From assembly GCF_014648595.1 (NCBI RefSeq), contig NZ_BMRK01000011.1, positions 34,181 to 98,180 on the forward strand: a DNA stretch of 64,000 nucleotides. The letters are read 5' to 3'. Of the stretch, positions 1 through 10,656 are shown in pieces; within the stretch, counting starts at the first letter, position 1, and the number at the start of each line of letters is the position of its first letter. Position numbers and translations under genes: made by a program. The DNA comes from Nocardioides luteus (GTDB lineage: Bacteria > Actinomycetota > Actinomycetes > Propionibacteriales > Nocardioidaceae). The notes beneath the pieces were generated by a model. That model had not been told where the DNA came from. It was given only the letters and a program-made list of their open reading frames with translations, and did not search any database.

Positions 1-2369
<2,369 letters not shown>

Positions 2370-2384
2370 CGAGCCGTCACATAC

Positions 2385-2466
2385 GTCGGCCGAGATGGCA
2401 CCTCGGTGCCGCCTCGGCCGACGGTGGTGACGTCTCGACCGGCGTGGGTGACGCCTCGCCGGGAGT
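2385..2466. repeat. Family B intergenic repeat with hairpin (locus 1)
   Basis: The space between convergent asd and the next gene holds a hairpin. Arms GTCGGCCGAG (2385-2394) and CTCGGCCGAC (2413-2422) enclose inner arms GGCACC/GGTGCC. Two right-hand units of the form GTGACGYCTCG follow to 2466. The same 21-22 base unit recurs at 13903, 18133, 19318 and 41982. It probably acts as a bidirectional terminator here; that role is inferred. Confidence 0.6.
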
Positions 2467-3197
2467 CAGTCGATGTAGTTCGTGGTCACCCAGTGCGCGA
2501 GCGCGTACGCGGCTGCGGTGAGGGCGACGATGACGATCACGCCCCAGGCGTGGGTGAACATCTCGGTGAGGAAGAGCATCGAGAGTACGGCGACGAGTGC
2601 TGAGCCCAGAAAGCTGATCGTGAACGGGGAGCGGGCGCCGGTGACGCGGAGGAGATAGCCGCCGACCACGACGGCGAGCACGAAGACGCCGATGAGGATG
2701 ATCGCGCCGGTGTCGCCGAGCGAGGAGGTGCCTCGCGTCCACTGGCTCACGGTGCCGCTGAACCAGATGGCCAGAGCCATCAGCGCGCCGACGAGGGCAC
2801 CGATGATGGTCGCTGCGGTGAGTCCGGAGGGCGTCGGGAGCTTGATCCGCTCCTTCGGCTCCTTCGCCGGCTTTGGTGCCTTGGCAGGCTCGGGCTGCTT
2901 CTTCTCGGACTTGGGTGCCTTCGGCTTCTTCGGCTTCTTCGCGGTCTTGGCAGCCTTGGCAGGCGACTCGGCCTTGGCGGGCTTCTCGACCGACGGCTCA
3001 GGATCGACGACCGGAGCGGTCTCCTTCTCCAGCACCTGGGTCTTCTGCGCGGAGGCGGTCTTCGTCTCCGAGTTCTCGGCCTGGGTCTTCTCGGGCTGAG
3101 TCTTCTCGGGCTTGGCCTTCGCCGGCTTCGCGCCCCCACGCTTCTTCTTGAAACCGAACGACGGCGCGGCGAGCTTGTCGGCGGGGTCGTTGCTCAT
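2466..3197 (-). CDS. Membrane protein with long Lys/Pro/Ala-rich N-terminal region
   Basis: Unrecognised 243-residue protein. Residues 1 to about 125 are low-complexity and highly charged, with repeats of PEKTQ, KPAK and KKPK, probably a disordered cytoplasmic segment. The remainder forms about four hydrophobic segments (starting near TAATIIGALVGALMALAIW, IILIGVFVLAVVV, ISFLGSALVAVLSM and WGVIVIVALTAAAYAL). No catalytic motif is visible. It stands alone, convergent with asd. The basic tail could bind anionic lipid, nucleic acid or a partner protein; no function is assigned. Confidence 0.7.
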   Translation of the reverse strand: MSNDPADKLAAPSFGFKKKRGGAKPAKAKPEKTQPEKTQAENSETKTASAQKTQVLEKETAPVVDPEPSVEKPAKAESPAKAAKTAKKPKKPKAPKSEKKQPEPAKAPKPAKEPKERIKLPTPSGLTAATIIGALVGALMALAIWFSGTVSQWTRGTSSLGDTGAIILIGVFVLAVVVGGYLLRVTGARSPFTISFLGSALVAVLSMLFLTEMFTHAWGVIVIVALTAAAYALAHWVTTNYID

Positions 3198-3254
3198 GAG
3201 GGGCAGTTTCGCATGTCGCCGGTCACAATTGAACTCAGGCGCGGGTCCACGAGA

Positions 3255-3713
3255 TCAGGCCCTGGTCAGCCGGATCACCGGGATCTCGCGGTCGGTCTTC
3301 GTCTCGTACGTCGCGAAGTTCGCCGCCGTCTGCTTGATCTGCGCCCAGGCGCGAGCCCGTTCTTCGCCGTGCAGCTGCTCGGCGACCACCGGGATCCTCT
3401 CACCGTTGAGCTCGATGATGACCCGGTCCGGGTTGGCGGCGATGTTGTAGTACCACGCCGGGTTCTTGGGGGCTCCGCCCGCAGAGGCGGCGATCAACCA
3501 GGTGTCGTCCTCGCCGGGGAACCAGGCCAGCGGGGTCGAGCGCGGCTCACCGCTCTTCTTGCCGATGGTGGTGAGAGCCAGCATCCGCATGCCGGCCATC
3601 TGTACGTTGCGCTTGCGGGCCCGGTTCATCATCAGGTTGTTCATCGTCTTCCCGAAGAAGCCTGGTGAGGGCTGCTTGGCCCCGCGAGTGCCGTTGCGCG
3701 TGTCGAAGCTCAT
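3255..3713 (-). CDS. DDN/F420-type nitroreductase family protein (DUF385)
   Basis: A 152-residue member of the deazaflavin-dependent nitroreductase fold, named for mycobacterial Ddn, which uses reduced F420. Visible family features are KSGEPRSTPL (about residues 53-62), NPAWYYNIAANP in the middle and the C-terminal YETKTDREIPVIRL. Members reduce quinones or xenobiotics, or only bind the cofactor; the substrate cannot be read. The gene follows the tRNA-Pro terminator and appears monocistronic. A second family member lies at 30507-30980. Confidence 0.85.
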   Translation of the reverse strand: MSFDTRNGTRGAKQPSPGFFGKTMNNLMMNRARKRNVQMAGMRMLALTTIGKKSGEPRSTPLAWFPGEDDTWLIAASAGGAPKNPAWYYNIAANPDRVIIELNGERIPVVAEQLHGEERARAWAQIKQTAANFATYETKTDREIPVIRLTRA

Positions 3714-3742
3714 GCGGGCAGACCCTACTCGCCGAAAACGAC

Positions 3743-3777
3743 TCAGGCTCGGAGATCTGTGCGATCTCCGAGCCTGA
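3743..3777 (-). terminator. Rho-independent terminator of tRNA-Pro
   Basis: A 15-bp perfect stem (TCAGGCTCGGAGATC and its complement) with a 5-base loop lies just downstream of the tRNA on the minus strand. It is followed within a few bases by TTTT on that strand. This separates tRNA transcription from the DUF385 gene. Confidence 0.85.
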
Positions 3778-3785
3778 ACTCGATG

Positions 3786-3859
3786 TCGGGTTGACAGGAT
3801 TTGAACCTGCGGCCCCCTCGTCCCGAACGAGGTGCGCTACCAAGCTGCGCTACAACCCG
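3786..3859 (-). tRNA. tRNA-Pro (anticodon CGG)
   Basis: Read on the minus strand, the acceptor stem CGGGTTG pairs with CAACCCG. The D stem is GCGC/GCGC. The anticodon stem CCTCG/CGAGG encloses loop TTCGGGA, giving anticodon CGG (codon CCG, proline). The T arm is GCAGG-TTCAAAT-CCTGT. Discriminator A is at 3786, and the genome reads ACA after the acceptor stem, so CCA is not encoded. A strong terminator follows. Confidence 0.97.
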
Positions 3860-3940
3860 AATGCTGCACCGAATCATCGGTCCAACGAGCAATGAGCATA
3901 GCCCAGAGACCCGCTCGATCCGTAATCGAGCCCACGATCT

Positions 3941-4873
3941 CTACCGGCGAGACGAACCACGCGGCGTGAGCGTCAGAAGGGTGGCCTCAGGACGGCACGC
4001 GATGCGGATGCGCGTGTAGGGGGAGGTGCCGAGTCCGGCCGAGACGTGCAGCCACGCCTGCCGCCCGCCGTGGGTGTGGGTGTGCAGCCCGCGCACCCGC
4101 TCGGGGTCGAGGTCGCAGTTGGTCGCGAGGGCCCGCCCGCCGGGCAGGCAGATCTGGCCGCCGTGGGTGTGGCCGGCCAGGATCGCGTCGTAGCCGTCGG
4201 CCGTGAACTGGTCCAGGACCCGCAGATACGGAGCGTGCGCGACCCCGAGCCGTACGTCGGCGGTCGGGTCGGCAGGGCCGGCGACCGCCGGCAGGTCGTC
4301 GAGCCGGAGGTGAGGGTCGTCGACGCCCGCGAAGGCGATCTCGATTCCCTTGACGGTCAACGACGTGCGCGTGTTGGTGAGGTCGAGCCAACCGGACCTG
4401 GTGAACGCGGCGGTGAGATCGCGCCAGGGCAGCTGGGGCACGTTCGTACGCCGCTTGCCGTTGTCGGGCAACAGGTAACCGATCGGGTTGCGCAGCCTCG
4501 GCTCGTAGTAGTCGTTGGAGCCGTGCACGAAGACGCCCGGGACGTCGAGCAGCGTACCGAGCGCGTTGACGACGGCCGGCACCGCCCGACGGTGGGAGAG
4601 GTTGTCGCCCGTGTCGACGACGAGATCCGGCTGCAGAGCGGCCAGCGACGCGATCCAGTCGAGCTTCTTGTGCTGCGACGGGACCACGTGCATGTCGGAG
4701 AGGTGCAGTACGCGCAACGGGTCCGCGCCCTCGGGGAGCACCGGCATCCGCACCCGGCGCAGGGTGTACTGCCGGGCCTCCCACAGGGCGTACGACGTGA
4801 GGGCCGCGCCGGTGGCGAGCCCGGTGCCGAGGGTTGCACCGACCACTGGGCCGATCACTGAGGCGAGCCGCAT
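3941..4873 (-). CDS. Metallophosphoesterase, membrane-anchored
   Basis: A 310-residue calcineurin-like phosphoesterase. An N-terminal hydrophobic segment (about residues 7-30) probably anchors it. The metal-binding motifs are in order: LSDMH (D-x-H), VDTGDN, HGSNDYY in the position of GNHD, a histidine in GVAHAPY, and GHTHGG. In M. tuberculosis the counterpart Rv3683 also sits beside the PBP/WhiB4 cluster, which supports orthology. The substrate is unknown; similar YkuE-like enzymes act at the membrane. The start is 27 bases from the divergent YqeY gene, so the promoters are shared or overlap. Confidence 0.88.
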   Translation of the reverse strand: MRLASVIGPVVGATLGTGLATGAALTSYALWEARQYTLRRVRMPVLPEGADPLRVLHLSDMHVVPSQHKKLDWIASLAALQPDLVVDTGDNLSHRRAVPAVVNALGTLLDVPGVFVHGSNDYYEPRLRNPIGYLLPDNGKRRTNVPQLPWRDLTAAFTRSGWLDLTNTRTSLTVKGIEIAFAGVDDPHLRLDDLPAVAGPADPTADVRLGVAHAPYLRVLDQFTADGYDAILAGHTHGGQICLPGGRALATNCDLDPERVRGLHTHTHGGRQAWLHVSAGLGTSPYTRIRIACRPEATLLTLTPRGSSRR

Positions 4874-4899
4874 GGCTCAACCCTGCCACAATGGGTTTC

Positions 4900-5358
4900 A
4901 TGAGCACTCTGAAGGACCAGCTGAGGACCGACCTGACCACGGCGATGAAGGCCCGCGACAAGGCCCGCGCCGGGACTCTGCGCATGGTCATGGCCGCCAT
5001 CAGCGAGGCCGAGGTCGCTGGGACGGAGGCCAAGGAGCTCACCGACGAGGAGATCACTGCGATCCTCATCAAGGAGGCCAAGAAGCGCCGCGAGGCGGCC
5101 ACTGCCTTCGCCGAGGCAGGCCGGGCTGAGCAGGCCGAGAAGGAGACCGCGGAGGCCGCCGTCATCACGGAGTATCTCCCAGCTCAGCTGAGCGCCGAGG
5201 AGATCTCTGACCTGGTCAGCAAGGCCATCGCGCAGACCGGTGCCGCCGAGCTCGGGATGAAGGGGATGGGCAAGGTGATGGGAGTGCTGACCCCACAGAC
5301 CAAGGGACGTGCCGACGGCAGCGCCGTCGCGGCCGAGGTGCGCAAGCAGCTCGCCTGA
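4900..5358 (+). CDS. GatB/YqeY domain-containing protein
   Basis: A 152-residue YqeY-like protein related to the tail domain of the amidotransferase subunit GatB. It is helical, with the family pattern LKDQLRTDLTTAMKARDK at the N-terminus, EYLPAQLS in the middle and GMKGMGKVMGVLTPQ-KGRADG near the end. These proteins are thought to act in tRNA-linked amidation or other RNA transactions, but their role is unproven. The start at MSTLKDQ fits the family; upstream in-frame ATGs would overlap the divergent promoter. Confidence 0.88.
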   Translation: MSTLKDQLRTDLTTAMKARDKARAGTLRMVMAAISEAEVAGTEAKELTDEEITAILIKEAKKRREAATAFAEAGRAEQAEKETAEAAVITEYLPAQLSAEEISDLVSKAIAQTGAAELGMKGMGKVMGVLTPQTKGRADGSAVAAEVRKQLA

Positions 5359-5408
5359 GCGGAGCCGAGGACCGGGACCAGGGCCGGGGGCGGGGGCCGG
5401 CGACGACG

Positions 5409-7877
5409 TCAGTCGTCGTTCGGCGGCCACTCCCAGCCGAAGTCGGGCTCGTCGTCGGCCGCGGCGGGCCTCTCGTCGCCGCGGCCCGGCTTGTCGTTCC
5501 CGGGCTTGTCGGGCTTCCCTGGCTTCTTCTTGTCGGGCTTCTTCTCCGGCTTCGGCTCCGGACCGAGCGAGGTGTAGATCGTGATCGGCGAACCCTCGGC
5601 GGCGTCGCCGGACGGGGTGGTGAACGCGACCAGACCGCGGTCGTAGTCGGAGTAGGCCTCCGGGCCGACCTGCACCTGGAAGCCGGCCTTCCGCAGCACC
5701 TTGGTGGCCTTCTCGACCGACATGCCGCCCACCCAGGGGACGTCGACGGTGTTGCCGGCGATCACGTTGGGGTCGGGCTCGTGGAAGTCGACCGACTTGA
5801 GGTACTTGTCGATGACCTGCATCGCGCCACCCCACATCGGACCGGCGGTCGTCGAGCCGGCGGCTTCGTAGACGTAGCTTCCGCCGACCACCTGGCCGTT
5901 GAGGCTGAGCGGCGTGCCCTTCGAGTTGGCACCGGCGATCATCGACGCGGTCGCGAGCTTCGGGGTGTAGCCCATCAGCCACACCGCCTTGTTGTTCTGC
6001 GTGGTGCCGGTCTTGCCGGCGCTGGGCACCGACAGCGCGAGGTTCTGACCGAAACCGCCGGGCTCCATCACCCCGCGGAGGATGTCGTTCACCGCGTCGG
6101 CGGTGCCCTTGGCCATGACCTGCTTGCAGGACGGGGTGTACTTCTTGATCAGCTTGTCGTTGGCATCGAGGATCTCGTTGACGGGCACGGAGTCGCAGTG
6201 GTTGCCGCGGGCCCCGAACGTCGCGTACGCCTCGGCCATCTCCAGCGGGCTGACGTCGACGACGCCGAGGGTGAAGGTGGGGACGCGCTCCGCGCCGCCG
6301 CAACCTGTCTCGCTCGGCTTGCAGACGTGGCCGTCGTCGTAGCTGACGCCGAACGGGGCGGTCAGCTTGACGCCCATCTTCTGCGCCAGCTTGTAGGGGG
6401 CGCACATACCGGTGATCTGGAAGAGCTGGGCGTAGAAGGTGTTCACCGACTCCCGGGTGCCGGTGTAGGCGTCTTTGGCGCCCGAGGTGGTGGAGTTGTG
6501 GAAGGTGTGGTTGCCGACCCGGTTGCCGTCGCCGGGACACCCGGAGAACGTGGACTCGTTGAGGGTCAGCTCCTCGGGAGAGTTGATCTTCTGCTTGAGG
6601 GGGAAGCCCTGCTCGATGGCCGCGGCCAGGGTGAACGCCTTGAACGTCGACCCGGCCTGGAAGCCGTTGGAGTCGCCCGCCTTCTCCTTGGGGACCAGGT
6701 AGTTGAGGTAGGACTGGCCCTTCTTCTTGTTGTCGCCCATCGGCCGGGACTGGGCCAGCGCCCGCACCCGGCCGCTGCCGGGCTCGACCATCGCCAGGGC
6801 GCCGATGGCCTGGTCGGTGGCGTTGACGTGGTCCTCTACGGACTCCTGGGCGGCGTCCTGGAAGCGCTGGTCGAGGGTGGTCTTGATGGTCAGACCGCCC
6901 GACTTGATCAGCGCGAGCCGGTCGGTCTCGTTCTCGCCGAAGGCCGGGTCCTTGAGGAGCCACTTGATGACGTAGTCGCAGAAGAACTCCGCCGACGAGC
7001 CGAGGCAGCCGTTGCGCTGCTTCTGCACGTCGAGGCCGAGAGGAGCGTCCTTCAGCTTCTCCGCCTGCGGTCGGGGGACGACCTTGAGCGCGGCCATCCG
7101 GTCGATGACGACGTTGCGCCGCGCGATGGTGGCGTCGGGGTAGTTCGTCGGGTCGTAGCCGGTGGGGTTCTTCACCATCCCGGCCAGCATCGCCGACTGC
7201 TGCCAGTTGAGCTCGGAGGCGTTGACGTTGAAGTAGTGCTTGGCGGCTGCCTGCACGCCGTAGGCGCCGTCGCCGAAGTAGGCGGCGTTGAGGTAGCGCT
7301 CCAGGATCCAGTCCTTGGAGTGCTGCTCCTCGAGCGCGATCGCGTAGCGGAGCTCGCGGATCTTCCGGGCCGTCGACTTCTCGATGGCCGCCGTGCGCTC
7401 GGCCTCGGTCTTGGCGGAGTAGACCAGCGTCGTCTTCACCAGCTGCTGGGTGATCGAGGAGCCGCCCTGGACCGAGTCGCTGGCCTGGTTGGTGATCAGC
7501 GCGCGCAGCGTGCCCTTGAGGTCCATCGCGCCGTGCTGGTAGAAGCGGTAGTCCTCGATCGCCAGCAGCGCCTTCGTCATGTTGGACGAGATCTGGTCGA
7601 GCGGGCGGTAGACGCGGTTCTGGTCGTAGAGCGTGGTGATCAGGTTGCCCTTGCGGTCGACGATCTTGGTCGTCTGTGACATGTTGTCGACCTCGAACGC
7701 CTTCGGCAGCGAGTCCATCTTCTCGGCCGTCTCCTTGGCCGCGAGACCGGCCACACCGGCGAACGGGATCGCCAGACCTGCGGCGACGACTCCGAGAACG
7801 GCTGCCACGCCACACATGACGGCAAGATGCTTGAGCACGGTCTGCGGGCGCAGCGACGGCGAGGACATGCTGGTCAT
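5409..7877 (-). CDS. Bifunctional penicillin-binding protein (class A) with PASTA domain
   Basis: An 822-residue class A PBP that polymerises and crosslinks peptidoglycan outside the membrane. A transmembrane anchor lies near residues 17-47. The GT51 domain shows EDYRFYQHGAMD (catalytic Glu108), GGSSITQQLVK (139-148) and the ERYLNAAYFG motif. The transpeptidase domain shows STFK (Ser410), SVN (477-479) and KTGTT (622-626). A PASTA domain follows at about 700-765, then a Lys/Pro- and acid-rich tail. Position beside WhiB4/WblA and the ArsA-like ATPases matches PonA2 of mycobacteria. Overlapping promoters probably lie in the 215-base gap to whiB. Confidence 0.95.
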   Translation of the reverse strand: MTSMSSPSLRPQTVLKHLAVMCGVAAVLGVVAAGLAIPFAGVAGLAAKETAEKMDSLPKAFEVDNMSQTTKIVDRKGNLITTLYDQNRVYRPLDQISSNMTKALLAIEDYRFYQHGAMDLKGTLRALITNQASDSVQGGSSITQQLVKTTLVYSAKTEAERTAAIEKSTARKIRELRYAIALEEQHSKDWILERYLNAAYFGDGAYGVQAAAKHYFNVNASELNWQQSAMLAGMVKNPTGYDPTNYPDATIARRNVVIDRMAALKVVPRPQAEKLKDAPLGLDVQKQRNGCLGSSAEFFCDYVIKWLLKDPAFGENETDRLALIKSGGLTIKTTLDQRFQDAAQESVEDHVNATDQAIGALAMVEPGSGRVRALAQSRPMGDNKKKGQSYLNYLVPKEKAGDSNGFQAGSTFKAFTLAAAIEQGFPLKQKINSPEELTLNESTFSGCPGDGNRVGNHTFHNSTTSGAKDAYTGTRESVNTFYAQLFQITGMCAPYKLAQKMGVKLTAPFGVSYDDGHVCKPSETGCGGAERVPTFTLGVVDVSPLEMAEAYATFGARGNHCDSVPVNEILDANDKLIKKYTPSCKQVMAKGTADAVNDILRGVMEPGGFGQNLALSVPSAGKTGTTQNNKAVWLMGYTPKLATASMIAGANSKGTPLSLNGQVVGGSYVYEAAGSTTAGPMWGGAMQVIDKYLKSVDFHEPDPNVIAGNTVDVPWVGGMSVEKATKVLRKAGFQVQVGPEAYSDYDRGLVAFTTPSGDAAEGSPITIYTSLGPEPKPEKKPDKKKPGKPDKPGNDKPGRGDERPAAADDEPDFGWEWPPNDD

Positions 7878-8092
7878 CGTAGGTGATCGTCACCAATAGC
7901 ACACGAATCGCAACCGGCCCCCACAGGCCGGTCAGAAAGCCTCCACAGAAACGCCATAGTCATTTCGGACTACGTACTTTGGGCCAGAAGGGTGTGTCAC
8001 CCGACAGGTTTCAGTCTTTAACCTTTAGTCCGCACGGGCGCCCACGCCATCAATGGGGAGGGCGAAGCGCTCCGACGAAGGGATGGCACACA

Positions 8093-8371
8093 ATGTGGGT
8101 AGATGAATGGTCGCTGCAGGCTGCTTGTCGTGAGAACGAGCCGGACGAGCTCTTCGTGCGCGGGGCCGAGCAGAACAAGGCCAAGCTGGTCTGCTCCGGC
8201 TGCGCGGTTCGCACCGAGTGCCTTGCCGAGGCTCTCGACAACCAGATCGAGTGGGGCGTCTGGGGCGGCATGACCGAGCGCGAGCGTCGTGCCCTGCTTC
8301 GCCGCAGCCCGAACGCCTCCTGGCGCGCCGTCCTCGAGGCCGCTCGCAGTCGCGCCACCACCGTGGAGTGA
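8093..8371 (+). CDS. wblA: WhiB-family iron-sulfur regulator, WblA/WhiB4 type
   Basis: A 92-residue Wbl protein that binds a [4Fe-4S] cluster through four cysteines: the CRE cysteine near residue 14, then CSGC and TEC. The segment PDELFVRGAEQ, the ALDN segment and GVWGGMTERERRALL match WblA/WhiB4 more closely than WhiB1 or WhiB2. WblA/WhiB4 proteins work with the housekeeping sigma factor and respond to redox state; in Streptomyces WblA represses antibiotic genes and affects development. The start MWVDEWS was chosen because longer in-frame starts run through the promoter region. The convergent ATPase gene is separated by a perfect hairpin. Confidence 0.93.
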   Translation: MWVDEWSLQAACRENEPDELFVRGAEQNKAKLVCSGCAVRTECLAEALDNQIEWGVWGGMTERERRALLRRSPNASWRAVLEAARSRATTVE

Positions 8372-8414
8372 ACACTCGCCCCCTACACGAGTGGATCGCT
8401 GAAGATCTTGGTCT

Positions 8415-8447
8415 GAGCCAGGACGTACGTGACGTACGTCCTGGCTC
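8415..8447. terminator. Bidirectional terminator hairpin
   Basis: Perfect 15-bp arms (8415-8429 and 8433-8447, GAGCCAGGACGTACG and complement) with a 3-base loop lie between the convergent wblA and ArsA-like genes. Confidence 0.75.
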
Positions 8448-8450
8448 GAC

Positions 8451-9617
8451 TCATTCTCCGGCCAGCAGCCGGCCGATCTCACGCAGCCCGTCGAGGTCGT
8501 GTACGTCACCGGGCAGCGCCGGCACCACGGCCGTCGGGACGTGGGGGTGGGCGACGGCGAACCGTTCGCGCAGCTGCTCCTGACGCTCGACCAGCAGCGC
8601 GCGGTCGGCGTGGAGCCGCAGCAGCCCGGCGGTGAGCGGTGCGTCAGGGAGGCGCTCGGAGGCGGCGCCGGCCGCGGCGGCGGTCAGGGCGGCCTCGTCC
8701 GGCAGGGTCGCGCGGTTGATGACCAGCCCCTGGAGCGGCATCCGGTCGCCGGAGAGGCGCTCGACGAAGTAGGCGGCCTCCCGCAGCGCGTCCGGCTCGG
8801 GGGCGGCGATGACCAGGAAAGCGGTCTCGTCGGCCTGGAGCAGCGCGTAGGTCTCCTGGGCCCGCTGTCGGAAGCCGCCGAAGACCGTGTCGAGCGCGGT
8901 CACGAACGTCTGCAGGTCGGTGAGCATCTGCCCGCCGAGCACCTTCTTGAGCGCATTGGTGACGATGCTGATGCCGGCGGACATGAGCCGGACCGGACCC
9001 TTGGTGGGGGCCAGCATCAATCGCAGGAAGCGGCCGTCGAGGAAGCTGGAGAGCCGCTCGGGAGCGTCGAGGAAGTCCAGCGCGCTCCGGCTCGGAGGCG
9101 TGTCCACCACGATCAGGTCGTAGTCGCCGCTGCCACCGTTGTGGGCGAAGGAGTCGCGGTAGAGCTGGCCGAGCTTCTCCATCGCCATGTACTCCTGCGT
9201 GCCGGCGAAGCTGGAGCTCAGGGCGATGTAGAACTGGTTGTTGAGGATCTGCTGGGCCTTCTCCGGGCTGGCCTGCGACTCGACCACCTCGTCGAAGGTG
9301 CGCTTCATGTCGAGCATCATGGCGTCGAGCCGGCCCGGGCCGACGTCGGGCACGGGCCGGGGCGTGTTGTCGAGCTGGGCGATGCCCATCGACTGGGCGA
9401 GCCTGCGCGCGGGGTCGATCGTCAGCACGACGACCTTGCGTCCGCGCTCGGCAGCCCGCAGCGCGAGCGCGGCCGACGTCGTCGTCTTGCCGACGCCGCC
9501 GCTGCCGCAGCAGACGATGATGTGGGTGTCGCGGTCGTCGAGCAGCCGGTCGACCTCGAGGGCATGGGTGTGGTCGGCGTGGGCGGCCAGTGGCCCGACG
9601 CGGGGATGTGACGTCAT
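8451..9617 (-). CDS. ArsA-family ATPase (second of a pair)
   Basis: A 388-residue ATPase of the ArsA/GET3/MinD class. The deviant Walker A GSGGVGKTT is at residues 38-46. DPARRLAQSMGI and LIVVDTPPSRSALDF (Walker B region) follow. It corresponds to Rv3680 of M. tuberculosis, which together with Rv3679 forms an ATPase pair shown to protect against toxic glycerol metabolites. The start overlaps the stop of the upstream ATPase by 4 bases (ATGA), so the two proteins are made together and may form a heteromer. Confidence 0.92.
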   Translation of the reverse strand: MTSHPRVGPLAAHADHTHALEVDRLLDDRDTHIIVCCGSGGVGKTTTSAALALRAAERGRKVVVLTIDPARRLAQSMGIAQLDNTPRPVPDVGPGRLDAMMLDMKRTFDEVVESQASPEKAQQILNNQFYIALSSSFAGTQEYMAMEKLGQLYRDSFAHNGGSGDYDLIVVDTPPSRSALDFLDAPERLSSFLDGRFLRLMLAPTKGPVRLMSAGISIVTNALKKVLGGQMLTDLQTFVTALDTVFGGFRQRAQETYALLQADETAFLVIAAPEPDALREAAYFVERLSGDRMPLQGLVINRATLPDEAALTAAAAGAASERLPDAPLTAGLLRLHADRALLVERQEQLRERFAVAHPHVPTAVVPALPGDVHDLDGLREIGRLLAGE

Positions 9618-10630
9618 GCGAGCCCCTGGTCCTTCAGCTCGGCGGCGAGCTCGTAGAGCCCACCGATGTCGATCCCGCCCGCGGTGCGGTCGAGCTCGTA
9701 GGTCGGGACCCCGAGCCCGGCCACGAGCTCACGCTGGGTGTCCTCGAGCGCCCGGCGCTCGGCGTACTCCTTCGCCTCCTCGGTCAGGGCGGCGACCAGT
9801 CCGGGGTCGGGCTCGACACCGGCCCGCTTGAGGTCCTCGGCGATCTCCTCGCTGTCGAGGTCGCCGGCGAGCGCGGCGGAGAGGGACTCGTCGGGGAGGT
9901 CGCGCGGGCGAACCTGGTTGACGATGACGCCGCCGACCGGGAGCCCGGCGGCGCGCAGCTCGCTGATGCCGTCGGCGGTCTCCTGGACCGGCATCTCCTC
10001 GAGCAGCGTGACCAGGTGGACGGCGGTGCGCCGGGAACGGAACAGGGTCATCATCGTGTCGGCCTGGTTCTTGATCGGTCCGACCTTGGCCAGGCCCGCG
10101 ACCGACTCGGAGACGTTCAGGAAGGACGTGATCCGGCCGGTCGGGGGCGCGTCGAGCACGACGGCGTCGTAGGTGCGCGCGCCCTTGTTGCGGCTGTTGC
10201 GCTGGACGGCCTCGAAGAGCTTGCCGGTGAGCAGGACGTCGCGTACGCCGGGAGCGATCGTGGTCGCGAACTCGGTGACGCCGAAGCGGTCGAGCGCGCG
10301 GCCGGCCGGGCCGAGCTTGTAGTACATCTTGAGGTATTCGAGGAGCGCTTCCTCGGGGGCGATGTGCAGGGCGTAGACGTTGCCGGGCGCGGCGTCGGCG
10401 CCAGAGCGCGACCGCATCCGGAGCCCGGTCGCGATGCGGGTCTCGGCGTAGGGGAGCGGGTCGACGTCGAACATCCGGGCCACTCCCTGGCGGCCCTCGA
10501 CCTCGCAGAGCAGCACGTTCTTCCCGTGCGAGGCCAGCCCGAGCGCCAGGGCAGCAGCCACCGTCGACTTGCCCGTGCCGCCCTTGCCGGTCACCACATG
10601 CAGCTGCACGTGTGGCCAGTCGGAACTCAT
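9614..10630 (-). CDS. ArsA-family ATPase (first of a pair)
   Basis: A 338-residue ArsA-like ATPase with Walker A GKGGTGKST at residues 15-23 and a VVLDAPPTGRITSF region. It is the counterpart of Rv3679. It has no membrane segment and no nearby arsenite channel, so arsenite export is unlikely. Translational coupling to the second ATPase supports a joint function. Confidence 0.92.
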   Translation of the reverse strand: MSSDWPHVQLHVVTGKGGTGKSTVAAALALGLASHGKNVLLCEVEGRQGVARMFDVDPLPYAETRIATGLRMRSRSGADAAPGNVYALHIAPEEALLEYLKMYYKLGPAGRALDRFGVTEFATTIAPGVRDVLLTGKLFEAVQRNSRNKGARTYDAVVLDAPPTGRITSFLNVSESVAGLAKVGPIKNQADTMMTLFRSRRTAVHLVTLLEEMPVQETADGISELRAAGLPVGGVIVNQVRPRDLPDESLSAALAGDLDSEEIAEDLKRAGVEPDPGLVAALTEEAKEYAERRALEDTQRELVAGLGVPTYELDRTAGGIDIGGLYELAAELKDQGLA

Positions 10631-10656
10631 GAAACGACTCTAACGGGGACCCGATG

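Noticed and set aside
5781-7679. 632-residue plus-strand reading frame across the PBP gene
   Set aside because: It is an antisense shadow in high-GC DNA: composition is low-complexity and no motif is visible, while the minus strand has complete PBP motifs.
7884-7896. GGTGATCGTCACC palindrome before the PBP gene as a Crp site
   Set aside because: The spacing between half-sites is 3 bases instead of 6, and it is only a few bases from the start codon.
8451-10630. Arsenite resistance operon from the ArsA-like ATPases
   Set aside because: There is no ArsB/ArsR/ArsC, and the pair matches Rv3679-Rv3680, which work in a different stress response.
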